From Verrucomicrobiota bacterium (GTDB taxonomy: Bacteria; Verrucomicrobiota; Verrucomicrobiia; Limisphaerales; JADJPG01), in the NCBI GenBank assembly GCA_016713365.1, contig JADJPG010000019.1:48464-112463 (forward strand): DNA of 64,000 nucleotides, read 5' to 3'. Made by a program: the position numbers and the translations under genes. Under the pieces are notes generated by a model. That model had not been told where the DNA came from and ran no database searches. It saw only the letters and a program-made list of their open reading frames with translations. Positions 1-8,667 of this stretch are shown piece by piece; positions within the stretch are counted from its first letter, which is position 1; each line of letters begins with the position of its first letter.

Positions 1-1
1 A

Positions 2-1396
2 AGCCGCCTGGCCATCGCCCAGGCCGAAATTCTAAAAGCCAACGACCAGCGCGAAAAACTCGACCGAAAGCTCAAGGAAATATCCACCAACATCGAGAGC
101 ACGATTCAGGATCGAATCAACAAGATGGCCACCACGCAGGAACAGCTGGAGCAACAGCTGCGCGACCGCCAGCGTGCCGAGCGCCAAATGGCCATGCAGG
201 CCAAGGAACTCGAACGCAGTAAAGACGTGCTCGAACTCCACGTACAGAACCGAACTCTGGAGATCCAGAAACTCCAGCAACGCTACGAGTCCATGCTCAA
301 CTCGGCTGGCGAAGGCATCTACGGACTCGACCTCCAGGGACGCATCAACTTCGTCAACCCCGCCACCGCCGCCATCACCGGATGGAAGCCAGAGGAAATG
401 ATCGGCCGCTGGGAAGGTGAAGTGTTCCGACACGACACGACCAATCTCGCCCGCGTCACCGATAACTCCGACCGTTCCCGTTCCGACTGCGAACTGTTCT
501 ATCGCCGCGACGGCTCCACCTTCCCCGTCGAATACACCTGTGCACCGGTCACCGAATGCAATCGCGAGATCGGCACGGTCGTCGTCTTCAAGGACATCAC
601 CGAACGCAAACGTGCGGAGGACACGTTGAGCCGGAAAGCCGCGGAGCTCGCGCGTTCCAATGCTGAGCTCGAACAATTCGCCTACGTGGCCTCACACGAT
701 CTTCAGGAACCGCTGCGCAAGATTCAGGCCTTTGGAGATCGACTGAAGACCAAGGTTGACGCCGTCGGCCTGCAAGACGGGCGCGACTACCTGGATCGGA
801 TGCAGGGAGCCGCGGCTCGCATGAGCACGCTGATCAGTGACCTGCTCACCTTCTCCCGCGTCATCAGCGCCTCCCAACCGTTTGTCTCCGTCGACATGAA
901 CACGGTCGCCAAAGGCGTGTTGAGCGACCTCGAAGTACGCATTGAACAAACCAAGGCGAAGGTCGAAGTGGGCAGCCTGCCCGCCATCGAGGCCGACCCG
1001 ATGCAAATGCGCCAGCTCCTCCAAAATCTGATTGGCAATGCATTGAAATTCCAGGCTCCCAACGCTCACCCTCAGATCAAAATCGCCGCGCAAATCCTCA
1101 GGAACCCCTTTGCCGGATCACCGGAAGAAGACCCTTACGCCGAGCAATGCGAACTCACGGTGCAGGACAACGGCATTGGGTTCGACGAAAAGTATTCCGA
1201 GAAGATCTTCGCCGTCTTCCAGCGTCTGCATGGGCGAACTGAATTCGAAGGCACCGGCGTCGGCCTCGCAGTCTGCCGCCGCATCACCGATCGTCACGGC
1301 GGCACCATCCACGCCCAAAGCAAAGCCGGGGAAGGCGCCAAATTCATCGTCACGCTCCCCGTCCGTCACCCCAAGAAAGAGCAGGCTTCCTCCTAA
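2..1396 (+). CDS. PAS-domain sensor histidine kinase, 5' truncated by the window edge
   Basis: Autophosphorylating sensor kinase of a two-component system. The frame is open from the first bases of the window, before the first ATG at 125, so the true N-terminus lies outside. In order: a charged coiled-coil stretch rich in Gln/Glu/Arg (to about base 280), one PAS domain (about 285-610, ending in the usual DITERKRAE linker), an H-box containing SHDLQEPLR (about 690-720), and an HATPase domain with N-box NLIGNALKF, G1 motif DNGIGFD and G2 motif GTGVGLAVC. This dimerisation type is common in phytochrome-like and BaeS-like kinases. It ends in a TAATG overlap with the receiver gene, so the two are probably translationally coupled. 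The input domain upstream is not visible, so the signal is unknown. Confidence 0.9.
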   Translation, partial: SRLAIAQAEILKANDQREKLDRKLKEISTNIESTIQDRINKMATTQEQLEQQLRDRQRAERQMAMQAKELERSKDVLELHVQNRTLEIQKLQQRYESMLNSAGEGIYGLDLQGRINFVNPATAAITGWKPEEMIGRWEGEVFRHDTTNLARVTDNSDRSRSDCELFYRRDGSTFPVEYTCAPVTECNREIGTVVVFKDITERKRAEDTLSRKAAELARSNAELEQFAYVASHDLQEPLRKIQAFGDRLKTKVDAVGLQDGRDYLDRMQGAAARMSTLISDLLTFSRVISASQPFVSVDMNTVAKGVLSDLEVRIEQTKAKVEVGSLPAIEADPMQMRQLLQNLIGNALKFQAPNAHPQIKIAAQILRNPFAGSPEEDPYAEQCELTVQDNGIGFDEKYSEKIFAVFQRLHGRTEFEGTGVGLAVCRRITDRHGGTIHAQSKAGEGAKFIVTLPVRHPKKEQASS

Positions 1397-1845
1397 TGCC
1401 CAACAAATCCATCGTCATTCTCATGGCCGACGACGACGCAGACGATCGTCTGCTCGCCAAAGACGCGCTCAACGAGTGCCGGATCACCAACGAACTCCAC
1501 TTTGTCGAGAACGGCGAGGAGCTGCTCGATTACCTGCGGCAGACTGGCAAATACGCTTCCGCCTCCGGCACCACGAAGCCGGGGCTGATCCTGTTGGATT
1601 TGAACATGCCGCGAAAGGACGGTCGTGAAGCGCTGCAAGAAATAAAGTCCGACCCGCAGCTCCGCTCCATTCCCGTCGTGGTCCTCACCACGTCAAAGGC
1701 CGACACCGACATCAGTCGCATCTATGAACTCGGCGCGAATTCGTTCATCACGAAGCCCGTTTCATTTGATGCACTCGTGAAAGTAATGGGCGACCTCGTC
1801 CACTACTGGTTTGAGCTCGTTGAACTTCCTCCCCTAAGAACCTAG
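1396..1845 (+). CDS. Single-domain response regulator (Rcp1/CheY-like)
   Basis: A stand-alone receiver of 149 residues with no output domain. Acidic pocket residues are in the N-terminal MADDDADD segment, the phospho-acceptor is Asp68 in LLDLNMP, the Thr of VVLTTSK follows, and the conserved Lys is in the ITKPVSF segment. Such receivers are known to relay phosphate or bind partners, as Rcp1 does for cyanobacterial phytochromes. The start ATG shares one base with the stop of the upstream kinase, and its own TAG overlaps the GTG of the next gene, so three signalling genes sit in one tightly coupled operon. A role as phosphate shuttle between the two kinases is inference. Confidence 0.92.
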   Translation: MPNKSIVILMADDDADDRLLAKDALNECRITNELHFVENGEELLDYLRQTGKYASASGTTKPGLILLDLNMPRKDGREALQEIKSDPQLRSIPVVVLTTSKADTDISRIYELGANSFITKPVSFDALVKVMGDLVHYWFELVELPPLRT

Positions 1846-3515
1846 TGCAAGACGCGCCCAACAACTCCACGTTGCGCATCCTGCTGGTTGAGGATGACGA
1901 AGACGATTACATCATCACGCGCGATCTCTTCGGGGAGTTCCGCACCGGTCAATATGCGATCGACTGGATGAAGAACTTCTCGACCGGACTCAATGCGATG
2001 ACGCGAAACGAGCACGACGTCTGCCTGGTCGACTATCGCCTCGGAGCGCACAACGGCATCGAACTGCTCAAGGCCGCCGTGGAACAAGGCTGCCAGTCGC
2101 CCATCATCCTTCTCACCGGACAGGGCGAACACGAAGTCGACCTAGAGGCGATGAAGGCCGGCGCCGCCGATTACCTCGTCAAGGGCCGGCTCGACGCCAG
2201 CATCCTCGAACGCTCCATCCGTTACGCCGCCGAACGCAAGCGTGCCGCCGACCGCGCCGCCGTCGAACAATCCCGCCTCGCCGCTTTCGGTGAAGAGATC
2301 GGCTTGGCCCTCACCCGCAGCGATTCGCTCGATTCCATTCTCCACCGCTGCAGCAGCGCGCTGGCTCATTATCTGGACGTCGCTCTCGCGCGGATCTGGA
2401 TTCACGACCCCGAAGACGGAACGTTAAAACTGCACGCCAGCGGCGGCGTTCTCGCAGACAATACCGGTCTCGCGTTTCAGGCTCCGAAGGTTCAAGTCGA
2501 CCTTCGCCTCGCCGCGCAAGGCAAGCCGCTCCTCATTCCTCGGGTCGTCAGCGACAAACGCTTCGTGGATCAGACCTGGGCGACGCGTGAAGGCATCGTT
2601 TCCTACGCCGGCTACCCGTTGACCATGGAAGACCGGCTGGTCGGAATCATGTCACTTTTTGCGCGACGGCAGCTCACCGAGGCGACGCTTCGGGAGATGG
2701 CTTCCGTCGCCAACGGCATCGCCCTGTGCATCGAACGAAAGCGTTCGGCGGATGCGCTGGACGCGAGCGAAGTCCGTTACCGGACCGTCGTGGAGAGCAT
2801 CAAGGAAGTCATCTTCCAAATTGATAGCGACGGTAAATGGGTCTTCCTGAATCCCGCGTGGACAGAGATCACGGGCTTCAAGCTTCGCGAAACGATTGGC
2901 ACGCACTTCTCGGAATACATCCATCCCGACGACCGCGAGCAGCACGCCGAGAACATTCGTGAAGTCGCCGAACATCGGAAGAGTTATTGCCGCGACGAAA
3001 CACGCTATCTCGCCGAGGACGGAACCTTCCGCTGGATGGAAGTCTACGCGCAGCCAGTGTTCGGTAATTCAAGCAATCTCGCCGGCGTTTCGGGAACATT
3101 GACCGACATCACGGAACGCAAGCGCGCCGAAGCTGAGATTCAAAAACTCGCCGCCTTCCCCCGCTTCAATCCCGATCCGGTGATGGAACTCGCGGCTGAC
3201 GGCACCCTGACCTACCTCAACAACGCGGCACCGGGAAATGGCCCTTCAACTCGGCGTCGCCCAGCCGGAAGCGATCCTTCCGCGGAACGCCGCCAGCATC
3301 GCGCAGGAATGTCTCCGCCAGGGGAACAGCAAGCTCTCGCAGCAGATTCAGATCAACGGGCGCACCATCACCTGGTCGTTCTTCCCGATCGTCACGAGCC
3401 AGGTGGTTCACTGCTACGGCGCGGACATCACCGAGCGGCAGAATCTCGAAACCCAGTTGCGGCATTCGCAGAAGCTGGAATCCATCGGCCAGCTCGCCGC
3501 CGGTGTGGCCCATGA
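1845..3515 (+). CDS. Hybrid kinase, N-terminal part (REC-GAF-PAS), frameshifted
   Basis: N-terminal portion of a hybrid sensor kinase. It starts at a GTG overlapping the stop of the receiver gene. A receiver domain comes first (acceptor Asp63 in LVDYRLG), then a GAF domain (about residues 155-295), a PAS domain (about 305-430) and the start of a second PAS. From about base 3231 the translation becomes Arg/His/Pro-rich and meaningless up to the stop at 3515. Dropping one C from the CC at 3231-3232 lets the frame pass straight into the next entry, giving AAREMALQLG across the join. True coding content therefore probably ends near 3230. It is either a real disrupting insertion or a sequence error. 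Confidence 0.85.
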   Translation: MQDAPNNSTLRILLVEDDEDDYIITRDLFGEFRTGQYAIDWMKNFSTGLNAMTRNEHDVCLVDYRLGAHNGIELLKAAVEQGCQSPIILLTGQGEHEVDLEAMKAGAADYLVKGRLDASILERSIRYAAERKRAADRAAVEQSRLAAFGEEIGLALTRSDSLDSILHRCSSALAHYLDVALARIWIHDPEDGTLKLHASGGVLADNTGLAFQAPKVQVDLRLAAQGKPLLIPRVVSDKRFVDQTWATREGIVSYAGYPLTMEDRLVGIMSLFARRQLTEATLREMASVANGIALCIERKRSADALDASEVRYRTVVESIKEVIFQIDSDGKWVFLNPAWTEITGFKLRETIGTHFSEYIHPDDREQHAENIREVAEHRKSYCRDETRYLAEDGTFRWMEVYAQPVFGNSSNLAGVSGTLTDITERKRAEAEIQKLAAFPRFNPDPVMELAADGTLTYLNNAAPGNGPSTRRRPAGSDPSAERRQHRAGMSPPGEQQALAADSDQRAHHHLVVLPDRHEPGGSLLRRGHHRAAESRNPVAAFAEAGIHRPARRRCGP

Positions 3516-4596
3516 TTTCAACAACATCCTCACCGTCGTCCAGGGACACAGCGACCGTTTGATTGATGCCTGCTCGGATCGCGGTGACCTCGTTGAGCCG
3601 TTGAAACTCATCTCCGCCTCCGCCCGGCGCGCCAGCAGCCTCACTCAGCAATTGCTGATGTTCAGCCGCAAACAGAAGCTCCAGCCCCGAGTGCTCGACC
3701 TGAACAAGGTCATCGCCAATATGAGCAAGATGCTCGAACGCTTGCTCGGCGAACACATCGCGCTGGAGATGCGCAGCGAGTCGAACCTGCCTGCCATCGA
3801 GGCCGACGCCGGAATGATCGATCAGATCATCATGAATCTCTCCGTGAATGCGCGCGATGCCATGGGCAAGGGCGGCACGCTGCGCATCTCCACGAGCGCG
3901 GCCACCGTCGATGAGTTCTACATGCAGCTCCACGCCGACGCCCAGCCCGGACACTACGTCCGCATGAGCATAACCGACAATGGCATTGGCATGAGCCGCG
4001 AGACGGTGGGCCGGATCTTCGAGCCGTTCTTCACGACGAAGGAAGTGGGCAAAGGAACCGGTCTCGGGTTGGCGACGGTTTACGGAATTGTGAAGCAGCA
4101 CAATGGCTGGGTGGAAGTGGACAGCGAGCTCGGCATCGGCACGACGTTCAATGTCTTCCTGCCGGCTACTACCAAGTCGTATGACACGACTTTCGAGCGC
4201 GCCCCACAGAAGCCGTCGGTGAAAGGCGGCAGCGAGACCATTCTCCTCGTAGAAGACGAGCCGATGCTGCGCGAGCTGGCTCACCTCATTCTAAAGGATT
4301 ACAAATACAATGTGCTGGAGGCGGCCAACGGCATCGAAGCGCTGAAGGTGTGGGAGGCGCACGAGGGCAAGATCGATCTCTTGCTGACGGACATGGTGAT
4401 GCCGGAGGGCATGACGGGGCATGAGCTCGCGGTGGAGCTGCGCAAGCGCAAGCCGGAGTTGAAAGTCATCTACACCAGCGGCTACAGCGCGGATGTGATG
4501 GGCGGCGATTTGTCGCTCACGGAAACGCGCTTCCTGCAAAAGCCGTATCAGCCCCCAATGCTGGCGAAGACAGTGCGGGAATGTCTGGATTTCTAG
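3238..4596 (+). CDS. Hybrid kinase, C-terminal part (PAS-HisKA-HATPase-REC)
   Basis: Continuation of the preceding hybrid kinase in another frame; the ATG at 3238 is probably an internal Met codon of one ~917-residue protein. The end of a PAS domain is followed by an H-box with AAGVAHDFNNIL, the form typical of NtrB-like hybrid kinases, then an HATPase domain (DNGIGMS, EPFFTTK, GTGLGLATV) and a C-terminal receiver with acceptor Asp in LLTDMVMP. If translated alone it would be a soluble kinase lacking its sensory half. Receivers at both ends suggest several phosphotransfer steps with the upstream genes. No DNA-binding output lies in this cluster. Confidence 0.88.
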   Translation: MALQLGVAQPEAILPRNAASIAQECLRQGNSKLSQQIQINGRTITWSFFPIVTSQVVHCYGADITERQNLETQLRHSQKLESIGQLAAGVAHDFNNILTVVQGHSDRLIDACSDRGDLVEPLKLISASARRASSLTQQLLMFSRKQKLQPRVLDLNKVIANMSKMLERLLGEHIALEMRSESNLPAIEADAGMIDQIIMNLSVNARDAMGKGGTLRISTSAATVDEFYMQLHADAQPGHYVRMSITDNGIGMSRETVGRIFEPFFTTKEVGKGTGLGLATVYGIVKQHNGWVEVDSELGIGTTFNVFLPATTKSYDTTFERAPQKPSVKGGSETILLVEDEPMLRELAHLILKDYKYNVLEAANGIEALKVWEAHEGKIDLLLTDMVMPEGMTGHELAVELRKRKPELKVIYTSGYSADVMGGDLSLTETRFLQKPYQPPMLAKTVRECLDF

Positions 4597-4619
4597 GCGC
4601 CGTGAGGGAGGACTCGCGG

Positions 4620-4690
4620 CGGTAACAAGGTTCAAACTGCAGGTTGCAGGTTTGCGCACCGTACCCTTCAACTTGAAACCTGCGCCTTGG
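4620..4690. repeat. Intergenic AACCTGC-type low-complexity repeat with inverted mate
   Basis: The 200-base gap before gnd holds two direct copies of GCAGGTT (reading GCAGGTTGCAGGTTT) and, about 25 bases on, the inverse AAACCTGC. Together they could form an 8-bp stem. No protein is encoded. It may be a small dispersed intergenic repeat; only one occurrence is seen in this window, so its family status is unproven. Confidence 0.4.
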
Positions 4691-4799
4691 CCACCCCGAC
4701 CAATCCGCAGGGAGACGCCCCAAGAATCTTCTGGCGCAGCCTGCCGTCTTTTGTATCGTCGCCCCTTCTGATTCGATTTCTCAAACATTGAACGAACAC

Positions 4800-6272
4800 A
4801 TGGATCCTAAAGGCGACATCGCATTGATTGGTCTGGCCGTAATGGGCCAGAACCTCATCCTCAACATGAACGACCACGGCTTCACCGTCGTGGCCTACAA
4901 CCGCACGGTGGACAAGGTGGAGCACTTCCTCGCCAACGAGGCCAAGGGCACCAAGGTCATCGGCGCGACTTCCATCGAGGACATGGTCAGCAAGCTCAAG
5001 ACGCCCCGCCGCGTGATGATGCTCGTGAAGGCTGGCAAGCCGGTGGACGATTTCATTGAGCAGCTCATCCCTCATCTTTCGCCCGGCGACATCATCATCG
5101 ATGGTGGCAACTCGCTCTTCGACGATACGAATCGCCGCGTGAAGTATTGCGAAAGCAAAGGGTTGCTCTACGTCGGCACCGGCGTGAGCGGCGGCGAAGA
5201 GGGCGCGCGTAAGGGCCCGAGCATCATGCCCGGCGGTTCACCCAAGGCGTGGCCCTTCGTGAAGGATATTTTCCAGGCTGTCTCCGCGAAAGTCGATGAC
5301 GGCACTCCGTGCTGCGACTGGGTCGGCGAAGCCGGCGCGGGTCATTACGTGAAGATGGTCCACAACGGCATCGAGTACGGCGACATGCAGCTCATCTGCG
5401 AAGCCTACAACATCATGAAGAACGGCCTCGGCATGAGCGCCGACGAGATGCACAGCGTCTTCGCCGAATGGAACAAGGGCGACCTCGACAGCTATCTCAT
5501 CGAGATCAGCCGGGATATTCTCGGCAAAAAGGACGACGACGGCCAGCCGCTCGTGGACAAGATTCTCGACACCGCCGGCCAGAAAGGCACCGGCAAGTGG
5601 ACGGTCATCAACTCGCAGGATCTCGGCATCCCGATCACGCTCATGGCGGAAGCGGTTTACTCCCGCTGCGTCTCGGCGTTGAAGGACGAGCGCGTGAAAG
5701 CCGCCCGCAAGCTCAAAGGTCCGCGCCCGGCGCTCACCAGCATCGCGGGGAACCCGGAGAAGAAGAAGGCGTTCATCGAAGACATCCGCCTCGCCCTCTA
5801 CGCGTCGAAGATCGTCAGCTACGCGCAGGGCTACATGCTCATGCGCGCCGCGGCGAAGGAATACGGATGGAACTTGAACTACGGCGGCATCGCCCTCATG
5901 TGGCGTGGCGGCTGCATCATCCGCTCGCGCTTCCTCGGCAAGATCAAGGAAGCCTACGACAAGAATCCGAAGCTGATGAACCTGCTCATCGACGATTACT
6001 TCCGCGGCGAGATCAAGAACGCGCAGAAGGGCTGGCGAAACATCGTCGCCACTGCGGCCAAGAAGGGCATTCCGGTGCCGGCGTTCAGCACCGCGCTGGC
6101 GTTCTACGATCAATATCGCTCGGCCGTGTTGCCGGCGAACCTGCTCCAGGCGCAGCGTGATTACTTCGGCGCGCACACCTACGAGCGCGTGGACAAACCG
6201 CGCGGAGAATTCTTCCACACGAACTGGACCGGCCGCGGCGGCACTACGAGCAGCTCGACTTACAACGTGTAA
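4800..6272 (+). CDS. gnd: 6-phosphogluconate dehydrogenase (decarboxylating)
   Basis: Catalyses NADP-dependent oxidative decarboxylation of 6-phosphogluconate to ribulose 5-phosphate in the pentose phosphate pathway, in the cytosol. The N-terminal Rossmann motif (IGLAVMGQN), the substrate-binding GVSGGEEGARKGPSIMPGG block, the catalytic KMVHNGIEYGDMQ segment and a full-length C-terminal helical domain are all present. At about 490 residues it matches the long, dimeric form of the family. I chose ATG at 4800, which gives the normal MDPKGDIALIG start; an in-frame TTG at 4788 would add four residues. No strong Shine-Dalgarno is seen for either. It stands alone and is followed by a strong terminator. 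Confidence 0.97.
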   Translation: MDPKGDIALIGLAVMGQNLILNMNDHGFTVVAYNRTVDKVEHFLANEAKGTKVIGATSIEDMVSKLKTPRRVMMLVKAGKPVDDFIEQLIPHLSPGDIIIDGGNSLFDDTNRRVKYCESKGLLYVGTGVSGGEEGARKGPSIMPGGSPKAWPFVKDIFQAVSAKVDDGTPCCDWVGEAGAGHYVKMVHNGIEYGDMQLICEAYNIMKNGLGMSADEMHSVFAEWNKGDLDSYLIEISRDILGKKDDDGQPLVDKILDTAGQKGTGKWTVINSQDLGIPITLMAEAVYSRCVSALKDERVKAARKLKGPRPALTSIAGNPEKKKAFIEDIRLALYASKIVSYAQGYMLMRAAAKEYGWNLNYGGIALMWRGGCIIRSRFLGKIKEAYDKNPKLMNLLIDDYFRGEIKNAQKGWRNIVATAAKKGIPVPAFSTALAFYDQYRSAVLPANLLQAQRDYFGAHTYERVDKPRGEFFHTNWTGRGGTTSSSTYNV

Positions 6273-6295
6273 GCCAGCGGTTTTCGCACTTTCGC

Positions 6296-6327
6296 AAGGG
6301 CGGCAGCGATGCCGCCCTTTTCTTTTT
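6296..6327 (+). terminator. Rho-independent terminator after gnd
   Basis: A perfect 10-bp stem (AAGGGCGGCA, loop GCGA, TGCCGCCCTT) is followed by a T-rich tract (TTTTCTTTTT). It begins 24 bases after the gnd stop and separates gnd from the radical SAM gene. Confidence 0.9.
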
Positions 6328-6423
6328 CCCGGTTGCGCCAACGCGGTCAGCTACTAGACTGCGCGCATGAGATTCCAAGTGCACCCGCGAACTCCGGCTG
6401 CTTTCAGCCGCTGACCCAAGCCC

Positions 6424-7704
6424 ATGTTCCCTGCCCTTGCCACCCGTGTCCTGCGCACCACCGACCCGCGCCTGCTCTGGAAGTTTTGCTGGATTTTCGG
6501 CGTGAAGGGCTTGCTCTCCGTCGAGCGCTTCAAGCGCGGCATCAAACGCGGTGAATACTTCCCGCCGTTCCTTTACCTTTCGATCATCAACTCCTGCAAC
6601 CTCCGCTGTCAGGGCTGCTGGGTGGACGTCGAAGAAAAGGACGCCATCGATCTCGAGACGCTCAACCGCACCATCACGGAAGCGAAGCAGCACGGTAACG
6701 CGTTCTTCGGCATCCTCGGCGGCGAACCCTTCATGCACCCCGGCCTGCTCGATCTACTGGCGGCGCATCCGGACTGCTATTTCCAGGTCTTCACCAACGG
6801 CCAGTTCATCACCGAGAAAGTCGCCAAGCGCCTGCGCGAGATCGGCAACGTTACGCCGCTCATCAGCATCGAAGGCCGGTCGTTCACCAGCGATGAACGT
6901 CGCGGGAAGAAGGAGGTCCTCAATCGCACCTTGCGCGGGCTCGACAACTGTCTCCGCGAGAAAATCCTCACCGGCGTCGCCACCAGCGTCTGCCAGTCGA
7001 ACATCGATGAACTGCTCACCGAAGACTGGCTCCGCGAACTCATCGCGCGCGGCGTCCATTACGTCTGGTATCACACCTACCGGCCGATGGGTCCAAAGCC
7101 GAACTTCCAACTCGCGCTGCGTCCCGATCAGCTCGTCCGCATCCGCCGTTTCGTCACCGACATGCGCGCCAAGGTGCCCATCGCGATCATCGACGCGTAT
7201 TACGATCATCAAGGCAAGGCGCTCTGTCCAATGAGCACCGGCATCAGCCATCACATCAGCCCGCGCGGCGATATCGAACCCTGCCCGATCATTCAGTTCG
7301 CGACGGAAACCATCCGCGATCCGCGCGGCATCTACACAACGATGCGCGACAGCGCGTTCCTGAAGGATTTCCGCGAACTCTCCGCCCGCCACACCCGCGG
7401 CTGCGTGGTACTCGAACGCCCCGACCTCGTGAAGCAACTCGTCGTGAAACACGGCGCCCGCGACACGACCGCACGCGGCACAGCAATGGCGGAGATTGAG
7501 GCGATGACACCCCGTTTCAGCCAGTGGCTTCCCGGCGAGGAGATCCCCGAGAAGCACTGGATGTACAAGCTCTCGAAGAAGTATTGGTTTAACGACTTCA
7601 ACGCCTACGCCCGCGCGGATCACGACGCCACCACTCGGGCGAAAGTCGAAGAACTCCGCCGCAAGGCCGCCGCGCCGCGACCGCCCGAGGCGGTCACGAC
7701 GTAG
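6424..7704 (+). CDS. Radical SAM protein of unknown function
   Basis: A 426-residue radical SAM enzyme. The [4Fe-4S]-binding cysteines lie in CNLRCQGCW (CX3CX2C, about residues 59-67), followed by the SAM-binding GGEPFMHPG loop. A later segment has Cys residues in LCPMSTG and IEPCPII, resembling an auxiliary-cluster (SPASM-like) region, but the spacing is not the full classic set. The N-terminus has a short hydrophobic segment, so membrane association is possible. The family includes peptide-modifying and lipid-modifying enzymes; nothing nearby identifies a substrate. It ends 15 bases from the convergent giant gene with no obvious terminator between. Confidence 0.85.
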   Translation: MFPALATRVLRTTDPRLLWKFCWIFGVKGLLSVERFKRGIKRGEYFPPFLYLSIINSCNLRCQGCWVDVEEKDAIDLETLNRTITEAKQHGNAFFGILGGEPFMHPGLLDLLAAHPDCYFQVFTNGQFITEKVAKRLREIGNVTPLISIEGRSFTSDERRGKKEVLNRTLRGLDNCLREKILTGVATSVCQSNIDELLTEDWLRELIARGVHYVWYHTYRPMGPKPNFQLALRPDQLVRIRRFVTDMRAKVPIAIIDAYYDHQGKALCPMSTGISHHISPRGDIEPCPIIQFATETIRDPRGIYTTMRDSAFLKDFRELSARHTRGCVVLERPDLVKQLVVKHGARDTTARGTAMAEIEAMTPRFSQWLPGEEIPEKHWMYKLSKKYWFNDFNAYARADHDATTRAKVEELRRKAAAPRPPEAVTT

Positions 7705-7719
7705 CGCGCTACGCGTCCC

Positions 7720-8667
7720 TCACCGGCCAATAGCCCGATAGAACCGTTGCTTGTCACCCGTCGGCGCGATCGGTCGGAGCTGAATCGAGTTGCTCACCGC
7801 CGTATTGGTCGCGAAGGAGGTCCAGTCCACCATGTTTGCCGAATGCTGAATCTCATACGTGCGACCCGGCGTGACTGAGATCGTGACGCTGACCTCTCGA
7901 TTCACACCCGATACACCAGCCGCCGTCAAACGCAGCCCTCCACCCTCAACAGCGCGGAAGAACCCGGTCTGATTCGTGCCCAAAGGAATAATCTCACGGA
8001 GATTCACCAGCGGACCGCTCCAGAACGGCGCCCATGTGATCGGATTCAGCTTCGGCGTGTGTTCGACAGTGTATTCCGGTTTCGGACCGTAAACGATCAG
8101 GTCCGTGCGATTGGTGTCATGCACAATCTCCAGCAACGGTTGGGTGCCGAGATACACGACTCGTCCATCCACCCCCGCCGCTCGCGGCACCGCCTGACCA
8201 TTGACCTGCGTCGCCAAGGCATTGGTGACGACGAGGGGCACGAACGCGGAGATCTGGTTCGAGATCGTCGAGAACCGCAGGTGCGAGACAATTTGTTCGC
8301 CGGCGAAGTTCTGACCGGCGAGCGTGCCCAGTCGAATCTGGAATCGATTGCTGCCGAGCGATTGAATCTGCGCTGAGCCAAGCGGCGCAGTCGGAGCAAC
8401 GAGGCTGAAGTTCGTCAGTCGTCCAAGCGGCGCCTCGACGATGAAGCTCGCGTTCGTCGCGGCCACGGTCGTTGAGATCGTGATCGGCACGCTGCTCGTC
8501 TGGCCACCCAGCACGATCGCCTGCCCAAGCCTCACTTCGAGATAGTCACCGACCACGATGCTGAAGGTCTGGCTCGCAGTGGCCGACGGCACGCCGTTGT
8601 CGGTCACGCGCACGGTGACGGAATTCGTCGTGCGCGCGTACTGCGGCGAAGGTGTCCAGGTGAACAC
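7720..8667 (-). CDS. Giant repeat surface protein 1, C-terminal fragment after a frameshift
   Basis: C-terminal 315 residues of the giant gene entered next, not an independent gene: its apparent GTG start lies inside a cadherin-like/He_PIG domain (VFTWTPSPQYARTTNSV) that the upstream frame begins and then loses. It finishes that domain, adds a beta-rich region, and ends with a module carrying YEIQHSANMVDWTSF and the terminal FYRAIGR, which recurs at the ends of other secreted proteins in this window. The stop is TGA at 7720-7722. There is no signal peptide or plausible ribosome site, so without frame restoration this part would not be made or exported. Confidence 0.8.
   Translation of the reverse strand: MFTWTPSPQYARTTNSVTVRVTDNGVPSATASQTFSIVVGDYLEVRLGQAIVLGGQTSSVPITISTTVAATNASFIVEAPLGRLTNFSLVAPTAPLGSAQIQSLGSNRFQIRLGTLAGQNFAGEQIVSHLRFSTISNQISAFVPLVVTNALATQVNGQAVPRAAGVDGRVVYLGTQPLLEIVHDTNRTDLIVYGPKPEYTVEHTPKLNPITWAPFWSGPLVNLREIIPLGTNQTGFFRAVEGGGLRLTAAGVSGVNREVSVTISVTPGRTYEIQHSANMVDWTSFATNTAVSNSIQLRPIAPTGDKQRFYRAIGR

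Noticed and set aside
3225..3242. Programmed ribosomal frameshift in the hybrid kinase and giant genes
   Set aside because: No slippery heptamer common to the sites, differing directions of shift, and breaks at arbitrary points within domains.
5238..6341. Long minus-strand frame over gnd
   Set aside because: Antisense shadow of a conserved enzyme gene.
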